A stretch of 64,000 nucleotides of DNA, taken from NCBI RefSeq assembly GCF_014646655.1, contig NZ_BMNR01000005.1, forward strand, positions 186,001 to 250,000. Reading direction: 5' to 3'. Position numbers and translations under genes: made by a program. Source of the DNA: Yeosuana aromativorans. Its GTDB lineage: Bacteria > Bacteroidota > Bacteroidia > Flavobacteriales > Flavobacteriaceae. Below are positions 1-8,028 of the stretch, one piece after another; position 1 is the stretch's first letter, and every line of letters starts with the position of its first letter. The notes beneath the pieces are model-generated. The model worked only from the letters and a program-made list of their open reading frames with translations, did no database searches and had not been told where the DNA came from.

Positions 1-120
1 TTTTGTTTTAACAAAAGAAATATTGGTAATAAATTTAAAATCAATAGCTGGTCTTCCATTGTTAAAATACTTTAACCAAATCGAAGCAAACGTATTAGAG
101 ATGAATGGATTATCTTTCAT
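1..120 (-). CDS. BioF2/FemAB-like acyltransferase, N-terminal fragment (cut by window edge)
   Basis: An open frame starts at the ATG at 118-120 and runs off the left edge, giving 40 residues. They begin MKDNPFISNTFASIWLKYFN and align without gaps to the N-terminus of the next gene (MENNPFLSKTYVSTWLRHFN). This makes it a third member of the tandem family at 128-1381 and 1426-2604. Only 7 bp separate it from the stop of that gene, so it is probably the next gene of the same transcript. The catalytic region is outside the window, so function rests on the paralogy alone. Confidence 0.75.
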   Translation of the reverse strand, partial: MKDNPFISNTFASIWLKYFNNGRPAIDFKFITNISFVKTK

Positions 121-127
121 AATTATA

Positions 128-1381
128 TTATTCAATATTTTTTGAAACAATTTTTCCCTTTCGGTGTTTTCCAATAATTAAAAAAGTTTCTTTTAAATTA
201 TCATTTACAGACAATACTTTAATATCATTGATCGACTCTGAAGAAGTGTATAAAAAATCATAAATTGTGCCTTTTAAAAAAGAATATCTAGGATTTCTAA
301 AATCAATTTCATTCAATTTTAAATTGTTATCAACTTCATTTAATGCTGTTATTTTATAGGTCTCAGTTTTGTTAATATGATTATTATGCCCTTTTAAAAA
401 GTATATGGTTTTATGAAATAATGTATGAATATTTATGTCTCTTAAAAACTGAATTATGCGAAATTTAAAAATAACAATGCTGGCAGTAATTAAACTTACT
501 ATTGATTTTGAGTTATAAATAATATGGTATTCAAAATTATATATTGTATTTCCCCACCTTATTTTATAATCATGATCACCCTTTGAAAAATCACATAAAT
601 TAATTTTTTCTTTAATGCAGAATTGAAAACGCATTATAATATCAATTAGGCCCACATGAAATTTTGAATAGTCCGAATCAAAAGTCATTAAGGAGTTTGA
701 AAAGATATTTTTTCCAACGTAAGATAGTGTGATAGAAATGGGCACATTATCATCATAAATCACTATTAAAGCTGCTTTTTTTTTAAGTATCATTGGAAAT
801 ATTAGTTCATACAAGTACTCCCAATTTTTAGGAAACAATGCTTGGTTAATAATTTGTTTGTCGTCTTCCTGTTTTTTCAGTAGCTCCTTAAAACGCTGAA
901 AAATATGTTCATATTCATATTTTGTTATATTTTCTCCAAAATATGTTTCATATTTAATATTAAAACAACACTCTAATTTTTTTTTATATTTTAGAATTCT
1001 ACTCCTGCTTTTTGAACTAAAATTTCTCCCAATATAAGCTTCATAATTACTGAATCCCTTCAGGTTAGCAAGGTACCCTTTATATTGTCTTACTTTTTTT
1101 AATTTTAAAGATGTATTGATTATTGGGGATGTTTCTATATAGTCAGGAACATCCATAATTAACAAAACCTTATTATTAAAATTAGCAGCCTCCAAAATAT
1201 TTAAAGAATATGAAAGCCCGTTTGTTTGGTTTTTACCTGTGTTGAAATAGATTGGAAATTTTTTATCTTTAATAAAAGTAATGTTTTTTATAAAATCAAA
1301 AGATATGGAAGGATTAGAATCATTGAAATGCCTCAACCAAGTTGACACATACGTTTTTGACAAAAAGGGATTATTTTCCAT
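128..1381 (-). CDS. BioF2/FemAB-like GNAT-fold acyltransferase
   Basis: This 417-residue soluble protein has the layout of the BioF2-like/Acetyltransf_6 branch of the GNAT/FemAB superfamily. A basic segment KSRSRILKYKKKLE lies at 124-137, the core strand pair AALIVIYDDNVPISITLSY at 203-221, and a C-terminal DFSKGDHDYKIRWGN at 264-278, matching the family pattern of an aromatic-acidic-Gly loop followed by YK..W. Such proteins transfer acyl or aminoacyl groups, often onto an amino sugar or peptide. In a polysaccharide locus the likely job is N-acylation of an amino sugar, which is an inference. About 100 residues after the core have no recognised match. The DNA is visibly more AT-rich than the housekeeping genes to the right. 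Confidence 0.72.
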   Translation of the reverse strand: MENNPFLSKTYVSTWLRHFNDSNPSISFDFIKNITFIKDKKFPIYFNTGKNQTNGLSYSLNILEAANFNNKVLLIMDVPDYIETSPIINTSLKLKKVRQYKGYLANLKGFSNYEAYIGRNFSSKSRSRILKYKKKLECCFNIKYETYFGENITKYEYEHIFQRFKELLKKQEDDKQIINQALFPKNWEYLYELIFPMILKKKAALIVIYDDNVPISITLSYVGKNIFSNSLMTFDSDYSKFHVGLIDIIMRFQFCIKEKINLCDFSKGDHDYKIRWGNTIYNFEYHIIYNSKSIVSLITASIVIFKFRIIQFLRDINIHTLFHKTIYFLKGHNNHINKTETYKITALNEVDNNLKLNEIDFRNPRYSFLKGTIYDFLYTSSESINDIKVLSVNDNLKETFLIIGKHRKGKIVSKNIE

Positions 1382-1425
1382 AAATTTACTACTCGTTAAT
1401 ATTTATATATTCTGTTAGAAGCTTG

Positions 1426-2604
1426 TTAATTTCTAAAAATTATTTTTTCACAACTAGCTTGTCCGTTAATTATAAATGCGTTTTTTTCATTATTAATTTT
1501 AAAAACCTTTAGGTTTTCCGAAGACTCAAAATTAAGATATTGAAAATCATAAGCAGGTTTTCTTAAATACGAATACGCTTCTAAATTTAGATTGAGTTTG
1601 GTTAAATTCTCTTTGTCAGGAATTTCAGTTAATGTCTCATTTGTATACAAAATATTCTCATTTTTAGTTTTATTCTTAATGAAGTATTTAAGATTATCAA
1701 AGAATTTCAGACTATCTTTTCTTTTAAAAAAATCTTTTATACTATATAATTTTAAGATAATAATAACTAAAAGTTTACTTGTTAATGACTTTTTATTATA
1801 TGTTATGTGATGCTCATATTTTATTTTCTTATTGCACCAGCGATTTTTATATTCTAGTTCACCCCACATTAAATCAAAGATTTTGAAATTATTTGAAAAG
1901 CAAAACTCTATTTGTTTAAACATATCAATTTGTCCCAACCAAAATTTGGAATAATCAATATCGTATGATCGAATTAAATGAAGCATGATATTTTGATAAT
2001 GATAGCTTAAACAAATATCGATAGGTTTCCCATCTGCATAAATAACAAATAAAGACGCTTTTTTTTCCAAAATCTTTTTATATGAAATGGTTTTAATAAT
2101 ATCCCATTTATCTTTAAACGAAAAATCTTGATCTCTTTGATTGAATCTTCTTTTAATAAATAATTCAAATGTAGCATATAGCGATTCATATTCTTGTTTG
2201 GAAATGTTGCCATAATAAAATTTATATTCAATATTAAAACATGTTTCTAATCTATGTAATCTTCTTCGCCATTGTGACCTGCTTTTAGGTCCCAATCTAT
2301 CTTTCATGTAGTCTTCGGCGGTTTTATAACCAACTAGGTTTATTAGAAAATTATCAACCCTATAATATTTTTTTGTAATGTACTTAGGATCTAAATCGGC
2401 GGACTTTAGGTCAAAATATGAAGGAATGAATCTAATTTCATGTATGCCAGAACCCATGTTTTTTTCAGTATTGTAACTGGTATTGATTTCATCAGATCCG
2501 TCAAGGTTGTTTTTCAGTTGTTTGTAGCAAAGGGGGATTTTATGAAACAGAAAAAAATTCCATAAAAAATGCAATCTGTTTATTGCCAAAAAATGGATTT
2601 TCAT
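1426..2604 (-). CDS. BioF2/FemAB-like GNAT-fold acyltransferase (paralogue)
   Basis: This 392-residue protein is a diverged paralogue of the gene at 128-1381. It has PKSRSQWRRRLHRLE at 106-120, ASLFVIYADGKPIDICLSY near 183-201 and FDLMWGELEYKNRW at 243-256, in the same order and spacing. Its C-terminus also resembles the paralogue (SYLRKPAYDF against SFLKGTIYDF). The N-terminal 30 residues are more hydrophobic and do not match. It lies 44 bp upstream of its paralogue and 33 bp downstream of the PLP-fold gene, so all are likely co-transcribed. The substrate cannot be read from the sequence; amino-sugar acylation is inferred from context. Confidence 0.72.
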   Translation of the reverse strand: MKIHFLAINRLHFLWNFFLFHKIPLCYKQLKNNLDGSDEINTSYNTEKNMGSGIHEIRFIPSYFDLKSADLDPKYITKKYYRVDNFLINLVGYKTAEDYMKDRLGPKSRSQWRRRLHRLETCFNIEYKFYYGNISKQEYESLYATFELFIKRRFNQRDQDFSFKDKWDIIKTISYKKILEKKASLFVIYADGKPIDICLSYHYQNIMLHLIRSYDIDYSKFWLGQIDMFKQIEFCFSNNFKIFDLMWGELEYKNRWCNKKIKYEHHITYNKKSLTSKLLVIIILKLYSIKDFFKRKDSLKFFDNLKYFIKNKTKNENILYTNETLTEIPDKENLTKLNLNLEAYSYLRKPAYDFQYLNFESSENLKVFKINNEKNAFIINGQASCEKIIFRN

Positions 2605-2637
2605 AAATAATGTGGATTATTGGTTTTTAGTTTTTAA

Positions 2638-3693
2638 TTATGTTTCTTCCTCCAACCAGTTTTGTATGGTTAGCATGATATGTTTCATGTCGTCCATGTT
2701 ATACCTAAAATCAACATGAATATTCAAAAAATAGCGCCATTGAAACGCCACTTGATTATCGGGCCATAATGTAGAAGGATAAATATCCTGTGACACTAGG
2801 TATTGCTTTAACGAATTAAAGATTTCCTCTTCTTTAAACAATAAAAGAAGGCCAAATGCCGTCTTGTTATTTTTTTTGACAATCTTAAAATATTGGTTGT
2901 CTTTAATGTTTTCATATAAATAGCCCAGATGTTCCTCTTTATAGCTTAGGGTGTTTGCATTTATGAATGATTCTATAATTGTTTTATGTTCATTAAGCAT
3001 TTTGGCAAAATCAAAGTAACTGTTCAAGGCTTCTTCAACTTTATAAAACACTGGTAAATAGTTATAATCCTTGTTTGGGCTAGTCCCTTTGATATATTGG
3101 GTTTTTAATTGCATGCCCCGTAACATATCGTTCCATATACCATACATGGTTTGATCCTCTATAACAAGCTCTTGTTTGCTAGAAGTCTCCAGGTGGGGCT
3201 GCCATGCCACACCTCCTAATGGGATTGGCAAGGATTTTCTCAGGGACACAAAACAATAATCGGCATGACTGTTTAAGCAGGCCTCACTGAGCCAGCCATG
3301 GGAATGATCTTCAATAACAACCACGTTTTGGGGCTTATTTTTAATTGACATAGAGCTTAACCCCCAATAATTATTGACCAATACTACGTCTTTGTTGTCC
3401 GCAAAACTCCCTATATCAATGGTATCATTCGAAAACTCAAAAGGGTTGATTTCATAGGTTTTTATACCAGAACAACTTTTTTTAATCCAGGCCAAAGTGT
3501 GTTGGCAATAATAATTGGGAAACCAAATGGTGTTTATTTTTGTTGTTTTAGCAATGCTGTTAAGAATGCTCAATAAGGCATGTCTTCCTGTATAGTACAA
3601 GTTATAATTCAACCGCAAGGGAGCGGCCAGTGACCTCATTTTTTTTGGGTCCTCGTCATGAAAATAGGATCCTATACCTTCTTTTCTAGTCAT
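2638..3693 (-). CDS. PLP-dependent fold-type I (DegT/DnrJ-like) protein
   Basis: This 351-residue protein carries the landmarks of DegT/DnrJ/EryC1-type PLP enzymes in divergent form: a phosphate-loop-like YTGRHALL near 34-41, FPNYYCQ at 58-64, VVVIEDHSHGW at 124-134 with D129 placed to contact the pyridine nitrogen, and SLRKSLPIPLGG at 150-161 where K153 is the probable Schiff-base lysine. Overall similarity to classic sugar aminotransferases looks low, so aminotransferase, dehydratase and aminoacyl-type chemistry remain possible. It starts 2 bp after the stop of the sugar transferase gene. The acyltransferase genes downstream could modify an amine it makes, which is an inference. Confidence 0.65.
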   Translation of the reverse strand: MTRKEGIGSYFHDEDPKKMRSLAAPLRLNYNLYYTGRHALLSILNSIAKTTKINTIWFPNYYCQHTLAWIKKSCSGIKTYEINPFEFSNDTIDIGSFADNKDVVLVNNYWGLSSMSIKNKPQNVVVIEDHSHGWLSEACLNSHADYCFVSLRKSLPIPLGGVAWQPHLETSSKQELVIEDQTMYGIWNDMLRGMQLKTQYIKGTSPNKDYNYLPVFYKVEEALNSYFDFAKMLNEHKTIIESFINANTLSYKEEHLGYLYENIKDNQYFKIVKKNNKTAFGLLLLFKEEEIFNSLKQYLVSQDIYPSTLWPDNQVAFQWRYFLNIHVDFRYNMDDMKHIMLTIQNWLEEET

Positions 3694-3695
3694 TT

Positions 3696-4307
3696 TTATT
3701 CGTTTTCACCACCTGTAAACGTAGTCATATTCAAACTTTCAGAGTTATTGACACCCTCTTTAATCAATACCTTTTTTATGGTCAACAATAATATTTTTAA
3801 ATCGAGCATAAACGATACATGGTCAACATACCAAACATCATACTCAAATTTTTTTACCCATAAAATAGTGTTTCTGCCATTTACCTGTGCCCAACCTGTG
3901 ATACCCGGTTTGACCTCGTGGCGTCTTTTTTGGGTCTCGTTATAAAGTGGGAGATATTGAACCAACAAGGGACGAGGTCCTATCAAGCTCATGTCTCCTT
4001 TTAAGACATTAATTAATTGCAGGATTTCATCCAAGGAATATTTTCTAATGATTGCACCAACTTTGGTCACACGTTGGTCAAAAGGCAAAAACTCACCCTG
4101 TTCATCTTTTTTGTCATTCATGGTCTTGAACTTGATCAAATTAAAGATCTTTTCATTTTTACCGGGCCTTTGGTGAATGAAAAACGGTTTTCCCTTGTTG
4201 GCAATGGCCAGCCATATAATGGTTATTATGATGATAGGCGATAACATGATTAATCCTACTAAGGCAGCCATAAAATCAATAAGTCGTTTAAAAACACGTG
4301 CATACAT
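3696..4307 (-). CDS. Initiating sugar-phosphate transferase (PglC/WcaJ C-terminal type)
   Basis: This is a bacterial sugar transferase of the monotopic phosphoglycosyl transferase family. It moves a sugar-1-phosphate from a UDP-sugar to undecaprenyl phosphate at the inner membrane and starts the repeat unit. One hydrophobic segment near the N-terminus (VGLIMLSPIIIITIIWLAIA) is followed by FNLIKFKTM, the catalytic SLDEILQLINVLKGDMSLIG and PRP, then VKPGITGWAQVNGRN. The frame is open up to an ATG at 4376, inside the upstream glycosyltransferase. I chose the ATG at 4307 because MYARVFKRLIDF matches the usual family start, gives about 203 residues, and sits just after that gene's stop codon. Confidence 0.9.
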   Translation of the reverse strand: MYARVFKRLIDFMAALVGLIMLSPIIIITIIWLAIANKGKPFFIHQRPGKNEKIFNLIKFKTMNDKKDEQGEFLPFDQRVTKVGAIIRKYSLDEILQLINVLKGDMSLIGPRPLLVQYLPLYNETQKRRHEVKPGITGWAQVNGRNTILWVKKFEYDVWYVDHVSFMLDLKILLLTIKKVLIKEGVNNSESLNMTTFTGGENE

Positions 4308-4320
4308 TCTTGATAGATAT

Positions 4321-5517
4321 TTAGATAGTCGTTTTAAAATTGGGTTCAAGTTTGTTTTCAATTTGTTGGTATTCATTTAACAAGCAATCCCAAACGAATT
4401 TACGTTCAAATTTAGAAATAATCATTTCCCTGGATTTTTCTCCCATTATGTGAAGATCTTCTGGGTTCATAGCATATAAACGCTCCATATGGATTATCAA
4501 GGACTCGGTATTCTTGACCGGGATGATAAATCCGTTCACGTTGTCTGAAATAATTTCATTGCAACCATTGATGTTAGAGACAATACAAGGCAATTTCATG
4601 GCACCGGCCTGCAGCACCACATTGGGAAATCCTTCTCTATAACTTGGAAATACCAAAGCATGTGAAATGGCAAAATACGGTCTCACATCATCTTGCCATC
4701 CAACGGGCACAATGTTTTTGTGAGTTTTAATGGTCTCCATCGAGTAGGCACTAATGGGATCCAAAACGGTTTCATACCCCCCAACCAATAACAATTTTGT
4801 ATGAGGATGCCTTTTGTTTATTTCAACAAAAGCCTTAATGAGCTCATTAATACCCTTATCGGTCACCAACCTGCCAATAAAGACAAAAACAAAATCCTTG
4901 TTGGTCAAGCCTAAGTGTTGTTTTAAGGCATTCTTTTCTTGAGAGCTTATTAAATCACTCTCAAAAAAAGAGGTGTCAATTCCATTGGAACTGCCGTTAC
5001 CTATCACTTTTATTTTGTTTGTATTGGTGAACTTTTCCTCTAAGATAATGTCCTTAAGGCCAAAAGAGTTTGGATAGATTTTGGTAGCACAAGCGTAGGT
5101 TATCTTTTCAACTTGATTCAATAAAATTCTTTTAAGGCCCTTGGCCTCCAATAGCGGCAATCCAGCAATGGTGTGAAGTCTATGAGGCACACCAGCCAGT
5201 TTTGCGGCCAACATGCTCAAGGTGCCCGCTTTGGGTGTATGTGAGTGAACGATAAATGGTTTTTCGCTTCTAAATATTTTATACAATCTTATAAGGGCCA
5301 GAAAGTCTTTTAAGGGCGTAATTTTTCTGGTCATTTCAACAGGGATAACTTCAATTTCTTCGGCATCTGTGAATTTCTTTAAAAAATCATATTCGTTGGG
5401 TGAGGTAATTCCAATAACCTCATAGTAACGTTTCATGAAGGTTAATTGCCCTGATAGTAGCCCTATAAGTGAGCTAGGAACCGTTGTGACGCGAATGAGT
5501 TTCTTTTTGGATGTCAT
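4321..5517 (-). CDS. Glycosyltransferase family 4
   Basis: This 398-residue GT-B fold transferase has an N-terminal acceptor domain with HSHTPKAG at 91-98, a motif of GT4 enzymes in Bacteroidota capsule loci. The C-terminal nucleotide-sugar domain shows GRLVTDKG at 215-222 and the EX7E-type site starting in SYREGFPNVVLQAGA at 292-306. It should add a sugar to the lipid-linked repeat unit on the cytoplasmic face. It is the first gene of the 5517-1 block, directly upstream of the initiating transferase, which suggests it adds the second sugar (inference). Confidence 0.87.
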   Translation of the reverse strand: MTSKKKLIRVTTVPSSLIGLLSGQLTFMKRYYEVIGITSPNEYDFLKKFTDAEEIEVIPVEMTRKITPLKDFLALIRLYKIFRSEKPFIVHSHTPKAGTLSMLAAKLAGVPHRLHTIAGLPLLEAKGLKRILLNQVEKITYACATKIYPNSFGLKDIILEEKFTNTNKIKVIGNGSSNGIDTSFFESDLISSQEKNALKQHLGLTNKDFVFVFIGRLVTDKGINELIKAFVEINKRHPHTKLLLVGGYETVLDPISAYSMETIKTHKNIVPVGWQDDVRPYFAISHALVFPSYREGFPNVVLQAGAMKLPCIVSNINGCNEIISDNVNGFIIPVKNTESLIIHMERLYAMNPEDLHIMGEKSREMIISKFERKFVWDCLLNEYQQIENKLEPNFKTTI

Positions 5518-5665
5518 TTGAGATTTGGTTAGTAAGCATTTTTAGACAAATATAGAAAAGGAAATGATTAGCCAATTATAAAGTCTTCTTAATACCTTTT
5601 TTTTGGATGAATGGTGGCTGGCTGTTAGCTATTGGGTTTTCGCCGTTGGTTGTTGGTGGTTTTAA

Positions 5666-5693
5666 AGATTGCTTCGCTTTGCTAGCAATGACG
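5666..5693 (+). repeat. Palindromic repeat family B
   Basis: Sequence starts AGATTGCTTCGCTTTGCT and ends GCAATGACG. ATTGC and GCAAT pair as the outer stem. This copy reads GCTAGCAATG where the others read GCTCGCAATG. Confidence 0.75.
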
Positions 5694-5745
5694 GTAGATG
5701 GATGGTTAGGTATGAAAGGTTATACTTTAAAGGTCGCCAGATTCT

Positions 5746-5773
5746 AGATTGCTTCGCTTTGCTCGCAATGACG
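5746..5773 (+). repeat. Palindromic repeat family B
   Basis: Identical to the copies at 7475-7502 and 8296-8323 over the whole 28 bp. It also shares upstream flank (CCAGATTCT) with the 8296 copy, so a longer unit was duplicated. Confidence 0.8.
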
Positions 5774-5803
5774 AGTGGATGGATTGTTTGACAGTTAGAT
5801 CCG

Positions 5804-5851
5804 TTAGACTATTAGATTTTTAGACTATTAGATTGTCAGATTGTTAGATTA
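5804..5851 (+). repeat. 8-bp tandem repeat, six units
   Basis: Six consecutive octamers: TTAGACTA, TTAGATTT, TTAGACTA, TTAGATTG, TCAGATTG, TTAGATTA. Consensus is TTAGAYTN with period exactly 8. A second array of this type is at 8090-8130. Confidence 0.85.
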
Positions 5852-5920
5852 TTTTTAATATTTGGAATTTATAAATGCCCTGCATAAGCTTTCCCTAGAT
5901 TCAATTTCAAAATAATTGTT

Positions 5921-5975
5921 TAAAAAAGCAAAGCCCTAACCTAATTGCTTACGTGTTGCTTGGTTAAGGCCTTTG
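5921..5975 (-). terminator. Intrinsic terminator of the 5996-6745 gene
   Basis: Read on the minus strand, CAAAGGCCTTAACC (5975-5962) pairs with GGTTAGGGCTTTG (5941-5929) across a 20-nt loop. A CTTTTTT tract follows. It lies 20 bp past the gene's stop codon. Confidence 0.7.
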
Positions 5976-5995
5976 TGATCTACTCAGGCTATTGA

Positions 5996-6745
5996 TCAAA
6001 GAATTTCCACGATATGCAGTACGTTAAATGTGCCATTGTTTAACATGTACTGTACCCCATTGATTTCCTGATAGAAGGTCATTTTCATAATAAACAGGTT
6101 TTGACCTGTTCCAGTTGGCAGGGCAGGGGGTGTCATTGTTACATCTACCAGGCTCCCATTTATTGGTAGATTGACCTCAGGGCTTATCTGTACGTCTTTT
6201 TCACCTGTAACAAAATCGAGATTTAAAATCCCAGAACTGAAGCTTACATGGGTAGCTCCACCAGGAGCATTCATTTGTTGCATGGGGTTAAAATCAGTAA
6301 TGGTCACCTCACCTGTTGTAGTGTTCAATTGGTAATCGGCCAAAAGCACGCCTTTTAACTTGGCGTTGCTGTTAAAATCAAATTCTTTTAAAATGGATTT
6401 GCCCTCAGGTGTTGTTAAGCCAATTCCAACCTGCCTGCTTCCCCTTACAGAGGTACTGTCGGTATTTTTAATTTGTGACAGGATTTTCATCATGCGTGCC
6501 GTCAGGGTTCGGTCTTTTACATCCGCTAGCATGGGTGTAAGGGCTTGCCTGAACACTTTTCCGCTTTTGGCTATGTGTCCAAACTCTGAGCCATTTTCAC
6601 GGGTCCGGATGAATGCTGGGTCATTTTCAATGCGGTTTTTTGATACACCTCCTTTGGTACGTACCAAATAACCGTCTTTTCCTTTGTAGAAGGTCATTCC
6701 ATCCAGGGTTCCTTCAATTTTGATAAGGCTTTTTAACTTTGCCAT
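5996..6745 (-). CDS. Hypothetical protein, DUF6266-like architecture
   Basis: This 249-residue protein is not assigned a function. The N-terminus is basic and glycine-rich (EGTLDGMTFYKGKDGYLVRT, KGGVSKNRIENDPAF), followed by a helical stretch around 55-95. The second half looks all-beta with Pro/Gly turns and repeated threonines. The opening short strands, then a basic ENDPAFIRTRENGSEFG stretch, then a beta C-terminal domain recall the DUF6266 proteins common in Bacteroidota; this is a weak structural impression. No signal peptide. It is a single-gene unit with its own terminator, flanked on both sides by repeat-rich spacer and unrelated in style to the polysaccharide genes. A GAGTCTT/AAGACTC hairpin (6762-6787) sits just upstream of the start. 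Confidence 0.65.
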   Translation of the reverse strand: MAKLKSLIKIEGTLDGMTFYKGKDGYLVRTKGGVSKNRIENDPAFIRTRENGSEFGHIAKSGKVFRQALTPMLADVKDRTLTARMMKILSQIKNTDSTSVRGSRQVGIGLTTPEGKSILKEFDFNSNAKLKGVLLADYQLNTTTGEVTITDFNPMQQMNAPGGATHVSFSSGILNLDFVTGEKDVQISPEVNLPINGSLVDVTMTPPALPTGTGQNLFIMKMTFYQEINGVQYMLNNGTFNVLHIVEIL

Positions 6746-7390
6746 GGTTTGTTGTTTTTATGAGTCTTTACTATTTTTTTAAGACTCGGTTACTATTAAT
6801 CGTTTTTGTAAACAGGATGGTTTAAATTCTAAATGAGCTCCTTTAGATTTTACCTATCACTGAATGACCTTTCAAAAGTATATAAGGGTTAAAACTGTTG
6901 GTGTTTGTTTTTCTGCTTTTAGTATTAACTAGCTGTTTTAGTTTAAAATGATTGGATTTTTAGTACTATCTATTTTATTAACAGTATTGTAGTTTTTGCA
7001 GTTTTTTATACTATCTATACTATTTTATAGATTGTATAGGTTCTGTATATTTAACAGTCCCATACTTTATCCATACAGTATCTATGGAGTATCTATGAAG
7101 CATCTATGCTGTTGGATAAGGAATTGTACCTTCCTGAAATAGCCTTCCAGTCATTTTAGGGTGATTATTACTTGATCGCTTTGACACTCATTGTCACTTT
7201 GAGTGGCTCTCAATGCGAAATTCGTTTCAAGGATTTTATTCGAGATGACAAGTTGTGAAAAGTGAGTCGTGAATGGTGGATGGCTGTTAGCTGTTGGCTG
7301 CTAGCCTTTGGCGGTTTTAAAGATTGCCTTGCTGAACTAGCATTATGTTGTTTTTCGTTTATGCGTTTATGCGTTGATGTGTTTATGACT

Positions 7391-7431
7391 GTTCTCGATA
7401 CTATTTTCTTCGTAAATCACTCGAACTGACA
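7391..7431 (+). repeat. Palindromic repeat family A
   Basis: Begins GTTCTCGATAC and ends CACTCGAACTGACA. The inner arms are partly degraded here. It is followed by CGTGGTGAA, as is the copy at 8029-8070. Confidence 0.8.
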
Positions 7432-7474
7432 CGTGGTGAAAGGTGAAAAGTGGATAGTGAGCTGAAGTTTGACG

Positions 7475-7502
7475 AGATTGCTTCGCTTTGCTCGCAATGA
7501 CG
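7475..7502 (+). repeat. Palindromic repeat family B
   Basis: Same 28-bp sequence as 5746-5773 and 8296-8323, lying between two family A copies. Confidence 0.8.
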
Positions 7503-7531
7503 AGTGGGTGGGCAGGTGTGATAGGTGAATG

Positions 7532-7573
7532 GTTCTCGATACAATTTTCTGTCGAAAATCACTCGAACTGACA
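7532..7573 (+). repeat. Palindromic repeat family A
   Basis: Well-preserved copy from GTTCTCGATACAATTTTC to CACTCGAACTGACA. The inner arms ATTTTC and GAAAAT pair around a 4-nt loop. Confidence 0.85.
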
Positions 7574-7606
7574 TTTTTCTTGTTTTACGTTTATTCGGTT
7601 ATAAAT

Positions 7607-7649
7607 GTTCTTGATACAATTTTCCTGCTTTGAATGACTCGAACTGACA
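7607..7649 (+). repeat. Palindromic repeat family A, degraded
   Basis: Starts GTTCTTGATACAATTTTC and ends GACTCGAACTGACA. The inner right arm no longer pairs well. Confidence 0.7.
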
Positions 7650-7660
7650 AAGATGCACTG

Positions 7661-7715
7661 ATTGTCACTTCGAGTGGATTTGTGAAGCGTTAGCGAACAA
7701 ATTTGTATCGAGAAG
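7661..7715 (-). repeat. Palindromic repeat family A, inverted copy before the GIY-YIG gene
   Basis: On the plus strand this reads TTGTCACTTCGAGTG ... TTTGTATCGAGAAG, the reverse complement of the family ends. The inner arms are ATTTGT and ACAAAT, different from the ATTTTC/GAAAAT arms of other copies but again complementary. It ends 17 bp before the start codon of the nuclease gene. Confidence 0.8.
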
Positions 7716-7732
7716 TATTTTATATTTAATGT

Positions 7733-8026
7733 ATGAAAACATATTACGTTTATATCTTAAAATGTTCAGATAACACCTATTACACAGGAATCACCTCAAA
7801 TCTCGATAAAAGAGTCATTGAACATAACTCTGGCAAACACAAAGATAGCTATACCCATTCAAGAAGACCGGTTTCATTGGTTTTTTATGCTGAATTTACG
7901 GAGCCAACAAAAGCAATTGAAACAGAAAAGCAAATTAAGAAATGGTCAAAGGCAAAAATAGAGGCCCTGATTAATAATGAGTTTGAAATGCTAGCAAATC
8001 TTTCAAAGAAAAAATTTAAACCGTAA
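7733..8026 (+). CDS. Small GIY-YIG nuclease-domain protein
   Basis: This 97-residue single-domain protein belongs to the GIY-YIG superfamily (UPF0213/YhbQ-like). YVYILKCSDNTYYTGIT gives the two signature strands: YVY at 5-7 stands for GIY, and YTG at 17-19 for YIG. R27 sits where the catalytic arginine is expected, and AIETEKQIKKW at 61-71 supplies the conserved glutamate (E65) and basic helix. Members cut DNA using one metal ion; targets of the small versions are generally unknown. It has no DNA-binding extension. It is bracketed by inverted copies of palindrome family A, one ending 17 bp before the ATG and one starting 3 bp after the stop. It stands alone among gene-free repeats. Confidence 0.9.
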   Translation: MKTYYVYILKCSDNTYYTGITSNLDKRVIEHNSGKHKDSYTHSRRPVSLVFYAEFTEPTKAIETEKQIKKWSKAKIEALINNEFEMLANLSKKKFKP

Positions 8027-8028
8027 TT

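Larger units (their letters stand above)
5518..5920. other. Gene-free, repeat-rich spacer
   Basis: I find no coding frame here. The stretch holds two short palindromic repeats (5666-5693, 5746-5773) and an 8-bp tandem array (5804-5851). The segment around 5608-5693 (ending in TTTTAAAGATTGCTTCG) is echoed at about 7268-7345. The segment 5719-5773 (with GCCAGATTCTAGATTGC) is echoed at about 8270-8323. The spacer is therefore built from pieces that also occur on the other side of the neighbouring gene. Confidence 0.6.
6746..7660. other. Long gene-free spacer with repeats
   Basis: No convincing coding frame. The first part holds the hairpin GAGTCTT/AAGACTC (6762-6787) and AT-rich sequence with recurring CTATCTAT/TATCTATG words (about 6965-7115). 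From about 7160 it becomes a patchwork of palindromic repeats: a degraded family A fragment with TGTCACTTTGAGTGG at 7192-7206, then copies listed separately. Between them are GTGAA-rich linkers. About 7268-7345 is a diverged copy of 5608-5693. Confidence 0.6.
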
